From positions 11,916,301 through 11,980,300 of the forward strand of contig CM039510.1 of NCBI GenBank assembly GCA_022432975.1: a DNA stretch of 64,000 nt. The letters are read 5' to 3'. The notes beneath the pieces are model-generated. The model was not told the origin of the DNA. It did no database searches and saw only the letters and a list, made by a program, of their open reading frames with translations. Shown in pieces: positions 1 to 10,950 of this stretch; position 1 is the stretch's first letter; each line of letters opens with the position of its first letter. The stretch is from Begonia masoniana (Eukaryota; Streptophyta; Magnoliopsida; Cucurbitales; Begoniaceae). A program made the translations under genes and the position numbers.

Positions 1-111
1 TTCATTGATCGTATGACTATTCTTTTTCATTCTATTGGATATTAAATATTGATTAGTGAGATGTTTCACATTTGTCGCTCTGTGAATTTTATTATTAACT
101 TGCACGAGTTT
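1..111. other. Flank of the L1 solo LTR
   Basis: AT-rich sequence just outside the L1 solo LTR, ending in its left target duplication AGTTT (107-111). It is identical or nearly so to 36024-36133. The + strand frame covering the first bases continues an open stretch seen in the second copy (35979-36047), but nothing here is recognisable as a gene. Confidence 0.5.
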
Positions 112-391
112 TGTAACCACCCAAAATCCTTGTATACCTTTTTCCGAAAAACTTTGTAAAATATTTTAAAATATTTGCACCTCACTTTATTGACTCAAAA
201 CATATAAACTTTGTTAGTAAAACTTTGTAGAAACTTTAATAAAATTTCCTTAAATTTTTTTTTTTTAAAACATGAACAGTGCATGGCCGATCGATCAGCT
301 CATGGGAATCGATCGATCGGCAACCCCTCGGGTGGCGACCAATGAAACAAAAAGAGGGGAGCAATCGGTCACTCAAATTCTGCCTATTGAT

Positions 392-393
<2 letters not shown>

Positions 394-422
<29 letters not shown>

Positions 423-433
423 CTTTTTTTTTT
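394..433. repeat. Poly-C/poly-T tract
   Basis: About 30 consecutive C followed by 10 T inside the L1 LTR, just right of the deletion breakpoint shared with copy B. It creates the apparent proline-rich (+) and glycine-rich (-) frames, which are artefacts. Confidence 0.95.
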
Positions 434-496
434 CAAAATTTCCAAATCCTCAAATGTTTTTCCCATTCATTCCAATAAACCTCCATGCATCCTTAT

Positions 497-1821
497 TAGG
501 GGTGAGCAAAAACCGGATTGGACCGAAGAACCGGACTGGAACCGAAAATTTGGTCCAGTTCTGGTCTGTTTTGCAACTTAAATAACCGAAATTTGGTTTT
601 TTTTAAGTAGAACCGAAAAATGCGGTTCGGTTTTCGGGTTTAATGATGTAAAACCGAAAAATTCCAGAACCGAATTTAATCACTGCCCTAAGCAGTAAGC
701 CCTAAGGCTCTGCTCGCCGCTCGGCTGCTCTGCTCCTGCCTCTCACTTCGCTTGACGCTCGCTCAGTTCGCTCTCTGACTTCGACTTCCATGGCGCCATC
801 GTAGGAGTTCTTGAAGATGATGCAAAAATGGAGTCATAGACCACAGAATTAGATGACTTCGAAAACTCCTAAAGAATTTTCCTCTTCTCTTATTTCATCG
901 CTTCCGTTTGACTCTCTAGTTAACTACTTAAACGCATCTTTAATCTTCTCCACCGGGAATCTTTGAGCCAAGAGTTGCGGAAGAAGAAGACCCAGATTAT
1001 ATATTGAACCAAAAAGGACTGCCCATTAAGGTTTTTCGATTACCATTGCTTATTTTTTTCTGATTTTTTGAAGTCTGGAGTAAGCTATTTGATAATTTGG
1101 ATTATTTTGGGAATTTTCATGGAATTAATTTCGGTTTCTGAAATCGTTACGTTTAGATTTTCTCTCCCGATCAGTGTGCTTGCTTTACAGTGATTATTTC
1201 ATTTTTTGTTCAAATTCTGTTAATTTAGGGTCCTTTTCTTGTACTCGAATGGTTGATTCCCTATAATTTAGTTCTACATCACTAATACGGAAGCGAAGAA
1301 TCTGGTTGTTTTTCTTACTATTTCTCTTGGCAGAAAAGTGCCCTTGACTCTAGCAACGTGATGTTATCTGACTCTTGTGATGCTTCTGGTACTTCTAATG
1401 TTGATGAAGTTGAAAACAGTATGTTATCTGATACTGAATCCTTATCTTTTTCGTCGAATTTAACTGGTAGCTCTCAGTTATATGCTAGTAACTATGGGGC
1501 TGTTATTTGTTAAGCTCTCTGATATGTCAATTGTCAGTCGATGCTCATGCAGTTGGTTCCACTGTCAACAAATCTACTGAACGAGAAAACATGGTTCATT
1601 TTTCAGATTTAAAAACAAAAACAGAATAAGCATTTTTTGTTTAAAAAACAAGTGGGAAAACCGGAACCGGATTAGAACCGGAACCGAAATTCGGGTCCGG
1701 TTCTAGTCCGGGCCTTAAAAAAATAAAAGCAGTCCCGGTCCTAAAAATTAAAAACCGAATTTTATTATTTCGGTTCCAATCTTCCTTAAAACCGGACCGG
1801 ACCGATTTTTGCTCACCCCTA
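497..1821 (+). mobile_element. Non-autonomous hAT element, 8-bp TSD
   Basis: Terminal inverted repeats begin TAGGGGTGAGCAAAAA at both ends with one mismatch in the first 20 bases. The 8-bp target duplication ATCCTTAT lies at 489-496 and 1822-1829. An 8-bp TSD with a TAGGGGTG terminus is diagnostic of the hAT superfamily. Subterminal sequence at both ends is rich in ACCGG/ACCGA motifs, typical of hAT transposase-binding regions. The interior has a pyrimidine-rich leader (about 700-790) and a short open stretch near 1333-1513 ending in TAA, perhaps the N-terminal exon of a lost transposase. No BED finger or hATC dimerisation domain is present, so it could move only in trans. Confidence 0.9.
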
Positions 1822-4499
1822 ATCCTTATCACTCATCTCGTTTTAATAAACTTATAAAAATGATATCTTTTTTACTATATGTAGCGGAAGACTTAAACAT
1901 AAAGTTAAACCCATCTGTCGAAACGAAATGAAATCAAAGCTAGGTTTGAATAAAACGTTTCAACTAACGAATTCTTTTAACAAAACATTTAAGACTATAT
2001 TTACATACATATTTTTTTGTACCGAAATACGTGAGGATATTAGCCCTCAGGTCAAAATCGTTTCACAGTCACAATTTCACGCCATGGACATCCACCATCA
2101 ACTGTCTCCTCAATCCACTAGAGGCTCAAATATCACATCGAAAATCTCTTCACCTACAACACAAAGTTCAACTAATGAGCTTAAAACTTAACAAGTGATG
2201 TAAAGTAAAAATGTATGCTCATGGATATGCATGCAGTTCATAAATCTTGTTGTCTCCGTCTTTTCATTCTTTTCTTTCAATAACTCTGAGTTATTAGGGT
2301 CATGACTCTAGAGGGAGAAAACCAAACTCTTAGTCCACCTAGCGGGATGACCAACTCGCTCTAGGGGGAAATAGAATGGGACACCTTGTGGTCCACCTAG
2401 CAGGATGGCCAAACTCAATCCTTTTATCTAGTCATGTATTTTACTTTCATATCGTTCTTTTATCTTTCTTACATGAAAATATATGCGTAAACTCATTTTC
2501 TATAATTTCGAAAAGTATGATCCATGATACATGATGAATGCATATCCTCAACGTCATAAACATAAGCATATAAACAAATCACTTCCTCAATATCATGCCA
2601 TAACAATTTACCTAAACTACAACTAAAGTGTTCATCATTCAATACCATAACATAATAACAACAAACCAAATCTATAGCATAACCTATCCATAACTACATA
2701 TTCAAACAATTCATATTCCTCACCAATTCGATCCATAAGTAACAATAAACTTCCTAGCACTTTGTGGTGTAGGCCAATCGGCCAAACACATGAAACATTC
2801 ACTTACCTGAGGTCCTTAGAAATATTTTAAAAAGTTGATCACTTTCCTTGGTAGCCAATGGTTCCTAATTCAAAGGGTTTCCCACAGAGAATAAACATAC
2901 AGTCATAAACTCACTTAAACATCCAAACATAGTGGCTTAAACCCAATGAAACCAATTAAATCATTTCATAACTAAAATCTCAGAATATACTCATAATTTG
3001 CATTAACTTCAAAATTCCATAACTTATTGTATACTTATCCAAATGCATTAATTCCAACGCCCAAAGTTCAATGAAGAAGTCCATTTTAACATATCAAAAC
3101 AAATTGACAATCAAAACTCATTAGGTTAGGGTAACAATATCCAAACCTGAACTGTCTAGATTTCCATCTTTGAACATTAATTTGAATTTAAAAATTCATA
3201 ACTTTCACCATATTTATTCAATTCATGTAATCCTAACGCCCATGCATCCTTTAAATTGTCTACTATATCCTACTAAAATAATTTAGCAAGATAAAATCAT
3301 AAGAAGGTTTGAAATACCCAAAATCGTAACATGCCCAGAAAATTCATTATAATTTTTGCCTCAACTTTGAAAAATCAGAACATTAAATATACTTATCCAA
3401 TTTCATTAACTCCAAAGCGTATGGATCACTTAAAGAGTCTACTTTAACATGCTAAATTCAATTATCAAATAATAACCAATTTATTGAACCCCAAATGCCA
3501 AAACCCGAATGCCCTGCAAACTCTTCTATTTTGACTATTTATCATCATATTTTATGTTTTTATCCATTTCAATCCATAAGAAAACATTATATCCATTAAA
3601 ACATCAAATGAGCCAAGAAATGGAGAAGAGAAAGCTCATTTCGTGCATCCTACATTCGAGTTCATCAATCATTCAAAACACTCAACAACTCATCACACTA
3701 TCAAAATAATACAATAATACATTTCTTTCACCTTTAACCCGCAAATTTGCTAAACCCTAAAGAAAATCTATCTTACCTTCAAGATCTTGGAAGAAAGAGA
3801 AGAAAATTCCATGGGTCTCCTAGGGCTTCCAAATAACCTTCAAGAACTTGAGAAAAACTAGAGAGGAAGAGGAAGAGGAAGAGGAAGAGGGAAGGAAATG
3901 GCGTTCCTTGTTGAGAGAGGGAAAAGAAGAGAAAGGGAGGGAGAGAGCAATTTCGTGGGTGCCATTTGTTCATGCTAAACACAATAAAAGAAGCTTCTTA
4001 GAGAAGCTTAATAAAATGATGAGGTGTCATCCTTTGAATGGTGGAAAATCTATCCACTTTATCCATTCCTTCTCTCTTTTAATTAACAATAGTTAATCCT
4101 TTAATTATTATCTTATTGGTCATATTCCATCTTTTGATTTTTCAACATTGCCACATAAGTCACAATTGCCCTATCATCTTCTCAAATTTTGACTTTCCAA
4201 CCATGCCATGCTTATCTCTACAAATTTGACTTTTCAACCGTCATCAATATCTTCTACACTTTAATAAATGATAACTTAAAACATAAAATATTGTGGACCA
4301 AAAGTAGATTATCCGATAATTTTCAGGGTTTACAAGTTTCCTATACATTCATAGTTTTTCATATTGATCAATTTAATGCGACCTAGTGTATGGACCTGCT
4401 AAGTGAGTATTTAGCTAAAGTTTATTATTGTACAAGGAGTGTGACTCATGATTTAGAAAGCAAGAAAAATATTGTGTACCACAGTGATTTAAATTTTTT

Positions 4500-4920
4500 T
4501 TTTGTATAAAATTTACTTTATGAGCTTGTATGTGTGGATGAAAGAGGACTTAGCATTATGAAAGTAATTTTTTTTTATTGACAATGAGCATGAGATAGTT
4601 GCGCAAGACCTAGTTTTGCCGGTTGAGATTAAGTATCTTGACATGTTTATTTTTTTGGATCTGTTAGGGTTGATAGCCGATTGTAATATTGAGTTTGATG
4701 TTGACTTAGCTTTCTCCTCTGTTCTAGTATCTATTACTCTACACGTGATGGATGAAGCTAAATAAGTTACAGTGTAATAATGATTTCACTCGTCATAATT
4801 TATCACAGTGAGAGATTTCAGTGTTGCTTGCCAAGAAACATGATAGTTTGTTTGAATTGTCCATTGATTACTAGAAGTTAGATCAACTGGTGATCATCGT
4901 TAGTCATTCAATAAAGTTTT
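4500..4920 (+). pseudogene. Degenerate Ty3/gypsy pol relic (RT start)
   Basis: Conceptual translation shows a faded copy of the protease-RT linker and RT entry. A stretch around 4600-4740 resembles the family pattern ending in LPGLPPD-EIEF (here LLGLIADCNIEF). Near 4815-4880 there is VLLAKKHDS followed by SIDY and a stop, matching the VKKKDG and CIDYR block of gypsy RT. Several stops and shifts make it non-functional. It is older than the L1 LTR beside it, since L1 (TSD AGTTT) sits in the same old sequence. The second copy is at 38300-38745. Confidence 0.55.
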
Positions 4921-6042
4921 ATAGTTTTTTATTTGATTTTGCAAACTCTTGATACTCTCTCGAGTTGTTAAATTTTTATATTATAATATTTAGATCGTAT
5001 TTAAAATTACATCTTTTGAGTGTCATATGAAATCATTCAATTAGTCAACAAATTAAAAGCATGAAGAATAAAATATCACAAATAAATAATAAATATAACC
5101 AACTGAATATTTAATCAATTAAAATAATAGTATACATAAGGATTCACTTTTCTCTAGAAGGAGAAAGTTAGTTCAACATAATTGAAATAAAAATAATAGA
5201 AAACATGTTGAACCAAATTATATCAAAGAGAATAAATAAGCAGAAGATAATATTTGTCTCTGAATGCCATTATAATAGTGTAACACGCATGGTAGTCTTC
5301 TTGTCCGGTGTCAAAAATGCTCTCTGATCGCTCTCTGAAATGGGTCTAAAGGTTGTTGAGGGTTCCTTTTCTCTGATAATTGCGTATTTATAGAATAATC
5401 ATTAGGGGTTGCAAAATCCCAAAAAAAATCTATCAAAACTCACAAAATTTCTTAATTTTGGAGAGCCAATCTCGTCTTGGGCTTTGTTTATGTGGTTGGG
5501 TCGCAACTCATGCACTTTTTTCTGTTAGGCCGCAGCTTGGACTTAGCCGTGACTTAGTTGCTTCTGTGCGACACCAACTTTTTTTTTTCTTTTAAGCCTC
5601 CTGAGACTTCTTTGAGTCGTGACTCAACTTCTAAAATTCATTATTTTCGTATTTGTTTCACCTGTCTCATGATTTACCTATATCATAACTTAAAATAGAT
5701 AACAATTACCAAAATTCGAGAATCAACATTAAATATTGCTTAAAATGATGACAATAACTCTAATTTTCATAGAGTTATCACACCCCAAAAACTTAACCTT
5801 TTGATAGTTATTGAGCAAAAACAACATTAAAAATATTAGAAACAAAATAAAATAAAAATCCAAAGATGACTTATATATATTAGAAGTCGAATAGGTGAAA
5901 TAAAGAATTAGCTTATTAACATAGTTAACTTGATAAAATAGAACTTTTTTCGTCAAACAATCACAAAATTTATTGCTCTCAATAAATTTAACAATATTGA
6001 ATACATGTAAAACGACAACCTAAATATTACAGATATCTTACT
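4921..6042. other. AT-rich intergenic remnant, no gene seen
   Basis: Highly AT-rich sequence with no supported reading frame. A stretch of about 30 bp at 5345-5375 is repeated inverted at 8605-8640 inside the L2 LTR, so part of it may be an old LTR fragment in the other orientation. It matches copy B 38740-39867. Confidence 0.4.
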
Positions 6043-6317
6043 TGTAATACCGGTATTTTTACTTTAATTAAATTCCACATAAATTTTTCGCGTTAAAGAT
6101 GATCAACGATTCATGAGTTAACTCTTTTTGTTGTGTTGCGGCCACATTGAATTTTATCGGTCAGTTGGTCCAATTCAGTAATTTAAAAAATTATTGTGTG
6201 ATGAAATTAAGTAAAATAACATTTGGATAAAATTTGGAAACTTACCTTGTGTGAGACTTTAGATAAAACGTTAAGAGTTGTCGAATAAGAATATAAAAGA
6301 TATTATTTAAGTCAAAT

Positions 6318-8561
6318 TGTGACAGCCCGAAACCGGATCCGAATCGGGTTCCGGGATCGAAGCCGTCACTCCGGGACACTAGCAGAAAACGGGGACAACC
6401 CCTTTCTCTTTTAAACAGGGAACATAACATTTACAAACTTTAAAACTTGACCGAGAGAGAGTTCTCTGTAGTTGGAAGCGAAACAGGTTTCAGTAATGGA
6501 CAACATAAGAGAAGAGACGGGGCGAAGAAAATAATTAAACAAAATAAACAGGTAAAAACAGAAAACATAACGTAGGGCTGGCGGAAGACTCAGTTTAAAA
6601 GATCGTCGGTAGATTGAATAAGACAAAACAGATGACGTCAGCCGGAAGAGAAGATGACGTCAACCGGAAGATAAAAACAGCAGCTCACACCGGATGAGGT
6701 GATGACGTCAGCCGGAAAATGCATGACGTCAACCGGAAGACAAAAACAGAAACTCTGAATAAACTGGGCGGAAGACTTATGCTGACGTCAACCGGAAGAC
6801 ATATTTACACTGGGCGGAAGACTTATGCTGACGTCAACCGGAAGACATATTTACACTAGGCGGAAGACTTATGCTGACGTCAACCGGAAGACATATTTAC
6901 ACTAGGCGGAAGACTTATGCTGACGTCAACCGGAAGACATATTTACACTAGGCGGAAGACTTAATTTTAAAGACAGAATTGGACCACTTTTTAACAGGAG
7001 GACATTCCAACAGGAAACTTTAAAACAGAAGGTATAAGGCTTCAAACCTCCAAACCCGATTCAAAATTTACAGATTTCTTAGAAAACAAACTGCATGGAT
7101 AGCTCTAAATTTCGAGACTATCCATGCATGACCTGAAAATGGAGAACTCAAGCAGTTCCAGAATGTTTTCAAAACATTTAAAATATATGGATACAATCTG
7201 TCAAATACAGAGGTTTGTAATACACCACCATTAAAACCTATACATCGTTTATAATTCACAACCGAACTAAACAGACAGGACCTACATTCCAGAATTTCAC
7301 AACAGGAGTTTTGAAAACATAAAGATACAAATTACACATTGGTTTTAAAGTTTCAAAAGCTATACAGGACTTGACCTAACATAAAAAAAAATACAATCTC
7401 ACAGGGATGACATTGATCCGACTGCAGCAACCAACCCCAGTGAGCTCGATCCACCAACTACATCAGCTCGTCATTTTGAGGCACAAGGTCCTCATCAAGA
7501 GTATCCGTACCTACAACAGGGAGTTCACCTATGAGCCTAGAGCTCAGTAAGAACATGAGATGCAATGGTGCATATGCTGTGCATGAACGTTTCAAATACA
7601 TGAACATTACATCACTTCACATTTAGTTTCACTGGACAGGAAGGTATAAGTGGGAGGAGGAGCTGGCGCAACAGGATGTACATGCCACTTTCAGGACATA
7701 ACAGGAGTACTTGACAGGATGCCAGTCCTCGTCCACACTTAACCATACATTTTCTTTACAGGATTTTATCTTACTTACTTCAAACCCGGTGCTGAAAACA
7801 TTTGCATGATTTTACAGGAAAACGTGTATGCATGAATCAGTGCGATGCTTAAACTTAACATTTCAGGTGACAGAATGAATACAACAGGGAAACAGAATAT
7901 AATGGAAACATATTTAACTTAAAACATAACCTAAAACCTATCTACCCGAACCAGACCTAGTACCTCCAAGTTGTAGGGCCTTAAGGGCCAACGTAGATGC
8001 ATGAACTTACCTGTGGTCCGAAATGCAGCAAGCTTGAACGCACGAGCACCGTGGTTCACGAACCTATAGCATGCATAAACGGACATTAACCCTAAACCTC
8101 ACGAAACTAGCAAATAAATAAACTAAAATCGTTTTCTATCTAAGATGATTACCTTAGACCGAAAAGCAGGAGGAAAATCAGAGAAGGAAGAAACTCCTTG
8201 CGTTGGTTTTCTTCAATCGAAAGAGAGAAGCAGAGAGGAAAATGAAAGAGAGCAGAGAGGGAAATGTCTCACGTAGGAGGAAGAGAAGGAAATGGGATAC
8301 ATGGCTTGTCTTCTTCCACAAGTTTGCCAAGTGTCAATCATCCATTTGATTTCTCCCACCAACCTTAATTTCTTCCTAATTTACCCTTCCATTGGTTTTT
8401 AACTAAAACATTATTTAGTTAATCGATTCGGTCTCACGAATCACCCTCGTTCGATTAAACACATCGACAATATTATTAAAACAATCATTGCATTAATATC
8501 GGAGAAATTCTGCTTACATATTCGGGGAATTATTACATAGGCAAAAATGCCGGGTGTTACA
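6318..8561 (-). mobile_element. L3 solo LTR, reverse, TSD CAAAT
   Basis: Begins TGTGACAGCCCG and ends GCCGGGTGTTACA, flanked by CAAAT at 6313-6317 and 8562-8566. Copy B has the intact empty site, one CAAAT at 40138-40142, so boundaries are certain and insertion post-dates the split of the copies. There is no coding region. It contains a 46-bp TGACGTCA array, a putative minus-strand intron (donor 8009-8010, acceptor 7511-7512, 500 nt) and a polypyrimidine leader on the minus strand near 8160-8290. Confidence 0.95.
6632..6965 (-). repeat. TGACGTCA tandem array, about 46-bp units
   Basis: The regular part (6770-6965) has four 46-bp units with GCTGACGTCAACCGGAAGAC plus a TATTTACACTAGGCGG spacer. 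Irregular copies precede it at 6632-6760. The palindrome TGACGTCA is the core bound by plant bZIP factors of the CRE/C-box type. The units are homologous to the 44-bp units at 24751 and 54671. Confidence 0.9.
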
Positions 8562-9318
8562 CAAATAATATTTATTTAAATTAAATAAATATAAAATTTA
8601 AATAAAAGGGAACCCTCAACAACCTTTAGATCCATTTCGATCTTCGGATCGCCACATTTCTATGCTAGTGTGGCGGAGGGGTCTTTGAACGACATTCCTT
8701 TTTCACTGAGGTGATTTTTATTTAAAATTTACGATGATGACATATTTTAGTATAGTTGTTTATGTATACAACAACGTTTTAAATATTACCTTACCGATTG
8801 CTCACGGAGCAAGCTTTTCTAAAATGATTAAAATGGTTTTTCTTGAAACGTTGTTTGGAAATCATTTTGATACTTAATCATTCTTTGAGATGAAAAGTAA
8901 AAGAAGTTTCACGTGAATCACATTTTGTATAACATTTATACCAAGTAAGTCACTTAGTTCAATCGACCTCCCGTCCCTTTCTAGGCAAGAACAAGAGTAG
9001 TGAGTAGCTGAAGTTTAAAAGTAAATCCCTTTTCTTGATTTCATGTTTGAGTGTTATTTAGTTATTTGGTTAGGACTTCTCTTACTTTGGGTTTGCATAA
9101 GATTATCTTATTTGAATTTGAATGTTTGGAATTTATTTATCTGCTATTTCATGATCACATTATTATATTTGTAATTACTTTGTTGATTTCTAGGCTTTGA
9201 ATGTTCAAGCCTTTCGCTGCGAGCCAAGTCTTGAGTTAGGCAATAGGGTCCTCTCCAAGGATCCAGTCATCTGACCCGACATTCCATTAGGGCTGCCTCC
9301 GAGTCGTGACAAAAATTT

Positions 9319-9330
9319 TAGTATCAGAGC
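9319..9330 (+). promoter_or_regulatory. Degraded primer-binding site of L2 element
   Basis: TAGTATCAGAGC, one base from TGGTATCAGAGC, the usual complement of initiator methionine tRNA in plant LTR elements. It lies 7 bp after the L2 LTR end. Confidence 0.75.
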
Positions 9331-9453
9331 CAGATTCACACAAATTCTAAAATAAAGATTACTTAAAGATTCAATAGTGTAGTAATTGGAATGTTGCTCT
9401 TCGGCACAAGGAGTTTTCCGACACTTGGTGGATTTCCTTTTTCAGAAGTTAGA

Positions 9454-10135
9454 ATGCCTCTGAGAAGGAACCCTTGTAACCAAACCCAAGATGCTAGCTT
9501 TGACCCTCTCGCATCCATGATTGAGGCGTTGTTTGGAGAATTCAATCACATGGTGATTTCAATCTCGAAAGGAAGTCATGGATGGATAATATGGAGAATT
9601 GTGACTATACATAGAAATATTATTATGGTAAATCCAATGTCGTGCCATATACTTGGAAGTGACATCTTCAGTTTTATATCCTTGTATTGTATAAGAGGAT
9701 TGAAAAATATCTTTGAATGATGACTATGATATGCAGTATTATAATAATCTTCATGTAATGTGTGAGAATAATTTTATAACAACTTCTACTATTCTGCAGC
9801 GTGTTGAGAAAATAAAGAAGTTTGTTGTTGATTTTAAGAAGAGAATTGATCAATTGGTAAATGGACATAAGCATGAAGTTAGGAAGGTCACTACTGATGC
9901 GTTTGTATTTCAAAGGTGGAGTTCTGATGTTGAATAATCCAGATTCATGACAAGGTGCTTTAAGTGAAAGTCATAAGTTAAGATTTTCTATTTATTACGG
10001 TAGCACCATGATGTATCAAGATTTGGAACATCAATATGGGTAGATTTGCATATGGCAAGATGTGTTGTAATATGTTATTAGATTTTGACCTGTCACAGTA
10101 GTTGGAGGGCAAGCATTTGGACCAGTAGATTATTG
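9454..10135 (+). pseudogene. Gag and integrase relic of the old L2 gypsy element
   Basis: The frame from 9454 starts MPLRRNP, the usual start of plant gypsy Gag (MPPRRNP), and continues for about 40 residues before degenerating. A second open piece (9713-9937) may be the middle of Gag. Near 9996-10105 the translation GSTMMYQDL with later ICIWQDV and YVI resembles the [10 protein letters not shown] zinc-finger entry of integrase, with stops. RT and RNase H are absent between them, so a large internal deletion has joined gag to integrase. The second copy is at 41030-41712. Confidence 0.55.
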
Positions 10136-10950
10136 TAGTCCATACTCAATGAATGTGAAAAATTAGTTTTACTATTTTCTTTAAAAACAAAGTCATGAAC
10201 AATTATAAAATGTAGTGTATGAATTTATATCTAAAATTATTTTCTTATAATTTCAAAAACAGACTCCACGAGCCAATGATTTAGGAACTATCAAATCCTT
10301 CACACTATTTTAAAATAGGCTCAACAATCCATGGGTGAGATAAGTTCAAAAATATTGCTACATACATAGGTAGTTATAAATAAAATAAGCTTCCACTATT
10401 TTTATTAAAAAAATAGTCTAGTGAAAAAGGAGGGTAATCAAGAACTCCTCCGACATACTATTAGAGAATAGTGGCGATACAAAGACCAAACAACACCTCA
10501 TGAGTTAGAAAGAATTGAAAAATGACTACAATCTGATGATACAACAGCAACCGACAAACAAGTTAGTGAGAACACCATCCGTGAATCAATAAGAGTGATC
10601 GGCAAACAAAGTCAGCGACGACAGCACCGCGTATCAAAAAGAGTGGCAGAAGATCTAAAGATAAGACAACGAAACCAATCGCAAATTTGTAACAACAAAT
10701 ACACCATGGTCAGGTTTAGGAATTCGAAACCAAAGAAGCATGTCATGACTGCCCTATTATCTATTTTCATAACGTGCAAATAAACAACTTTCACATACCA
10801 TAAGGTGTACAAGATCTGACTGCAGTTGCTTTGGTTGTGTGGCATACAAAAATTTGGTAAAATGTAGTTTTATATATAAAAACATATTTATGTTATATAT
10901 TGCTATTTCATTATTAATAGAGTCTTTTGAAAGATAATTTGTTGCCACGA
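10136..10950. other. Unassigned remnant up to the L4 insertion
   Basis: AT-rich sequence with short frames only (for example 10595-10783) and no recognisable domain. It ends in the left L4 target duplication CACGA (10946-10950). It probably belongs to the decayed L2 element. Confidence 0.35.

Larger units (their letters stand above)
112..4334 (-). mobile_element. L1 solo LTR, reverse, TSD AGTTT
   Basis: Begins TGTAACCACCC and ends GGGTTTACA, flanked by the 5-bp duplication AGTTT at 107-111 and 4335-4339. No internal region follows, so it is a solo LTR of a Ty3/gypsy-type element. About 2.9 kb remains after removing the hAT insertion (497-1821 plus 8 bp). On the minus strand it carries the donor-acceptor module seen in other LTRs here: donor at 2805-2806 and acceptor at 2154-2155, giving a putative intron of 653 nt. 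The purine-rich tract 3867-3950 explains the Glu-rich frame there. Copy B holds the same insertion at 36134-38149 with a 2.2-kb deletion. Confidence 0.85.
6043..9311 (+). mobile_element. Old L2 LTR (1,020 bp) split by L3 solo LTR
   Basis: Starts TGTAATACCGG, a decayed form of the TGTAACACCCGG start of the other LTRs, and ends GAGTCGTGACA just before a primer-binding site. Removing the L3 solo LTR and one TSD leaves 275 + 745 = 1,020 bp, the same length as the uninterrupted copy at 39868-40887. It is the 5' LTR of an old gypsy element whose gag and integrase relics follow. Confidence 0.7.

Noticed and set aside
272..585. Proline- and glycine-rich frames on both strands
   Set aside because: Produced by the poly-C tract at 394-423 inside an LTR.
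3779..4096. Glu-rich frame (and copy at 37663-37911)
   Set aside because: GGAAGA microsatellite in the L1 LTR leader region; unit number differs between copies.
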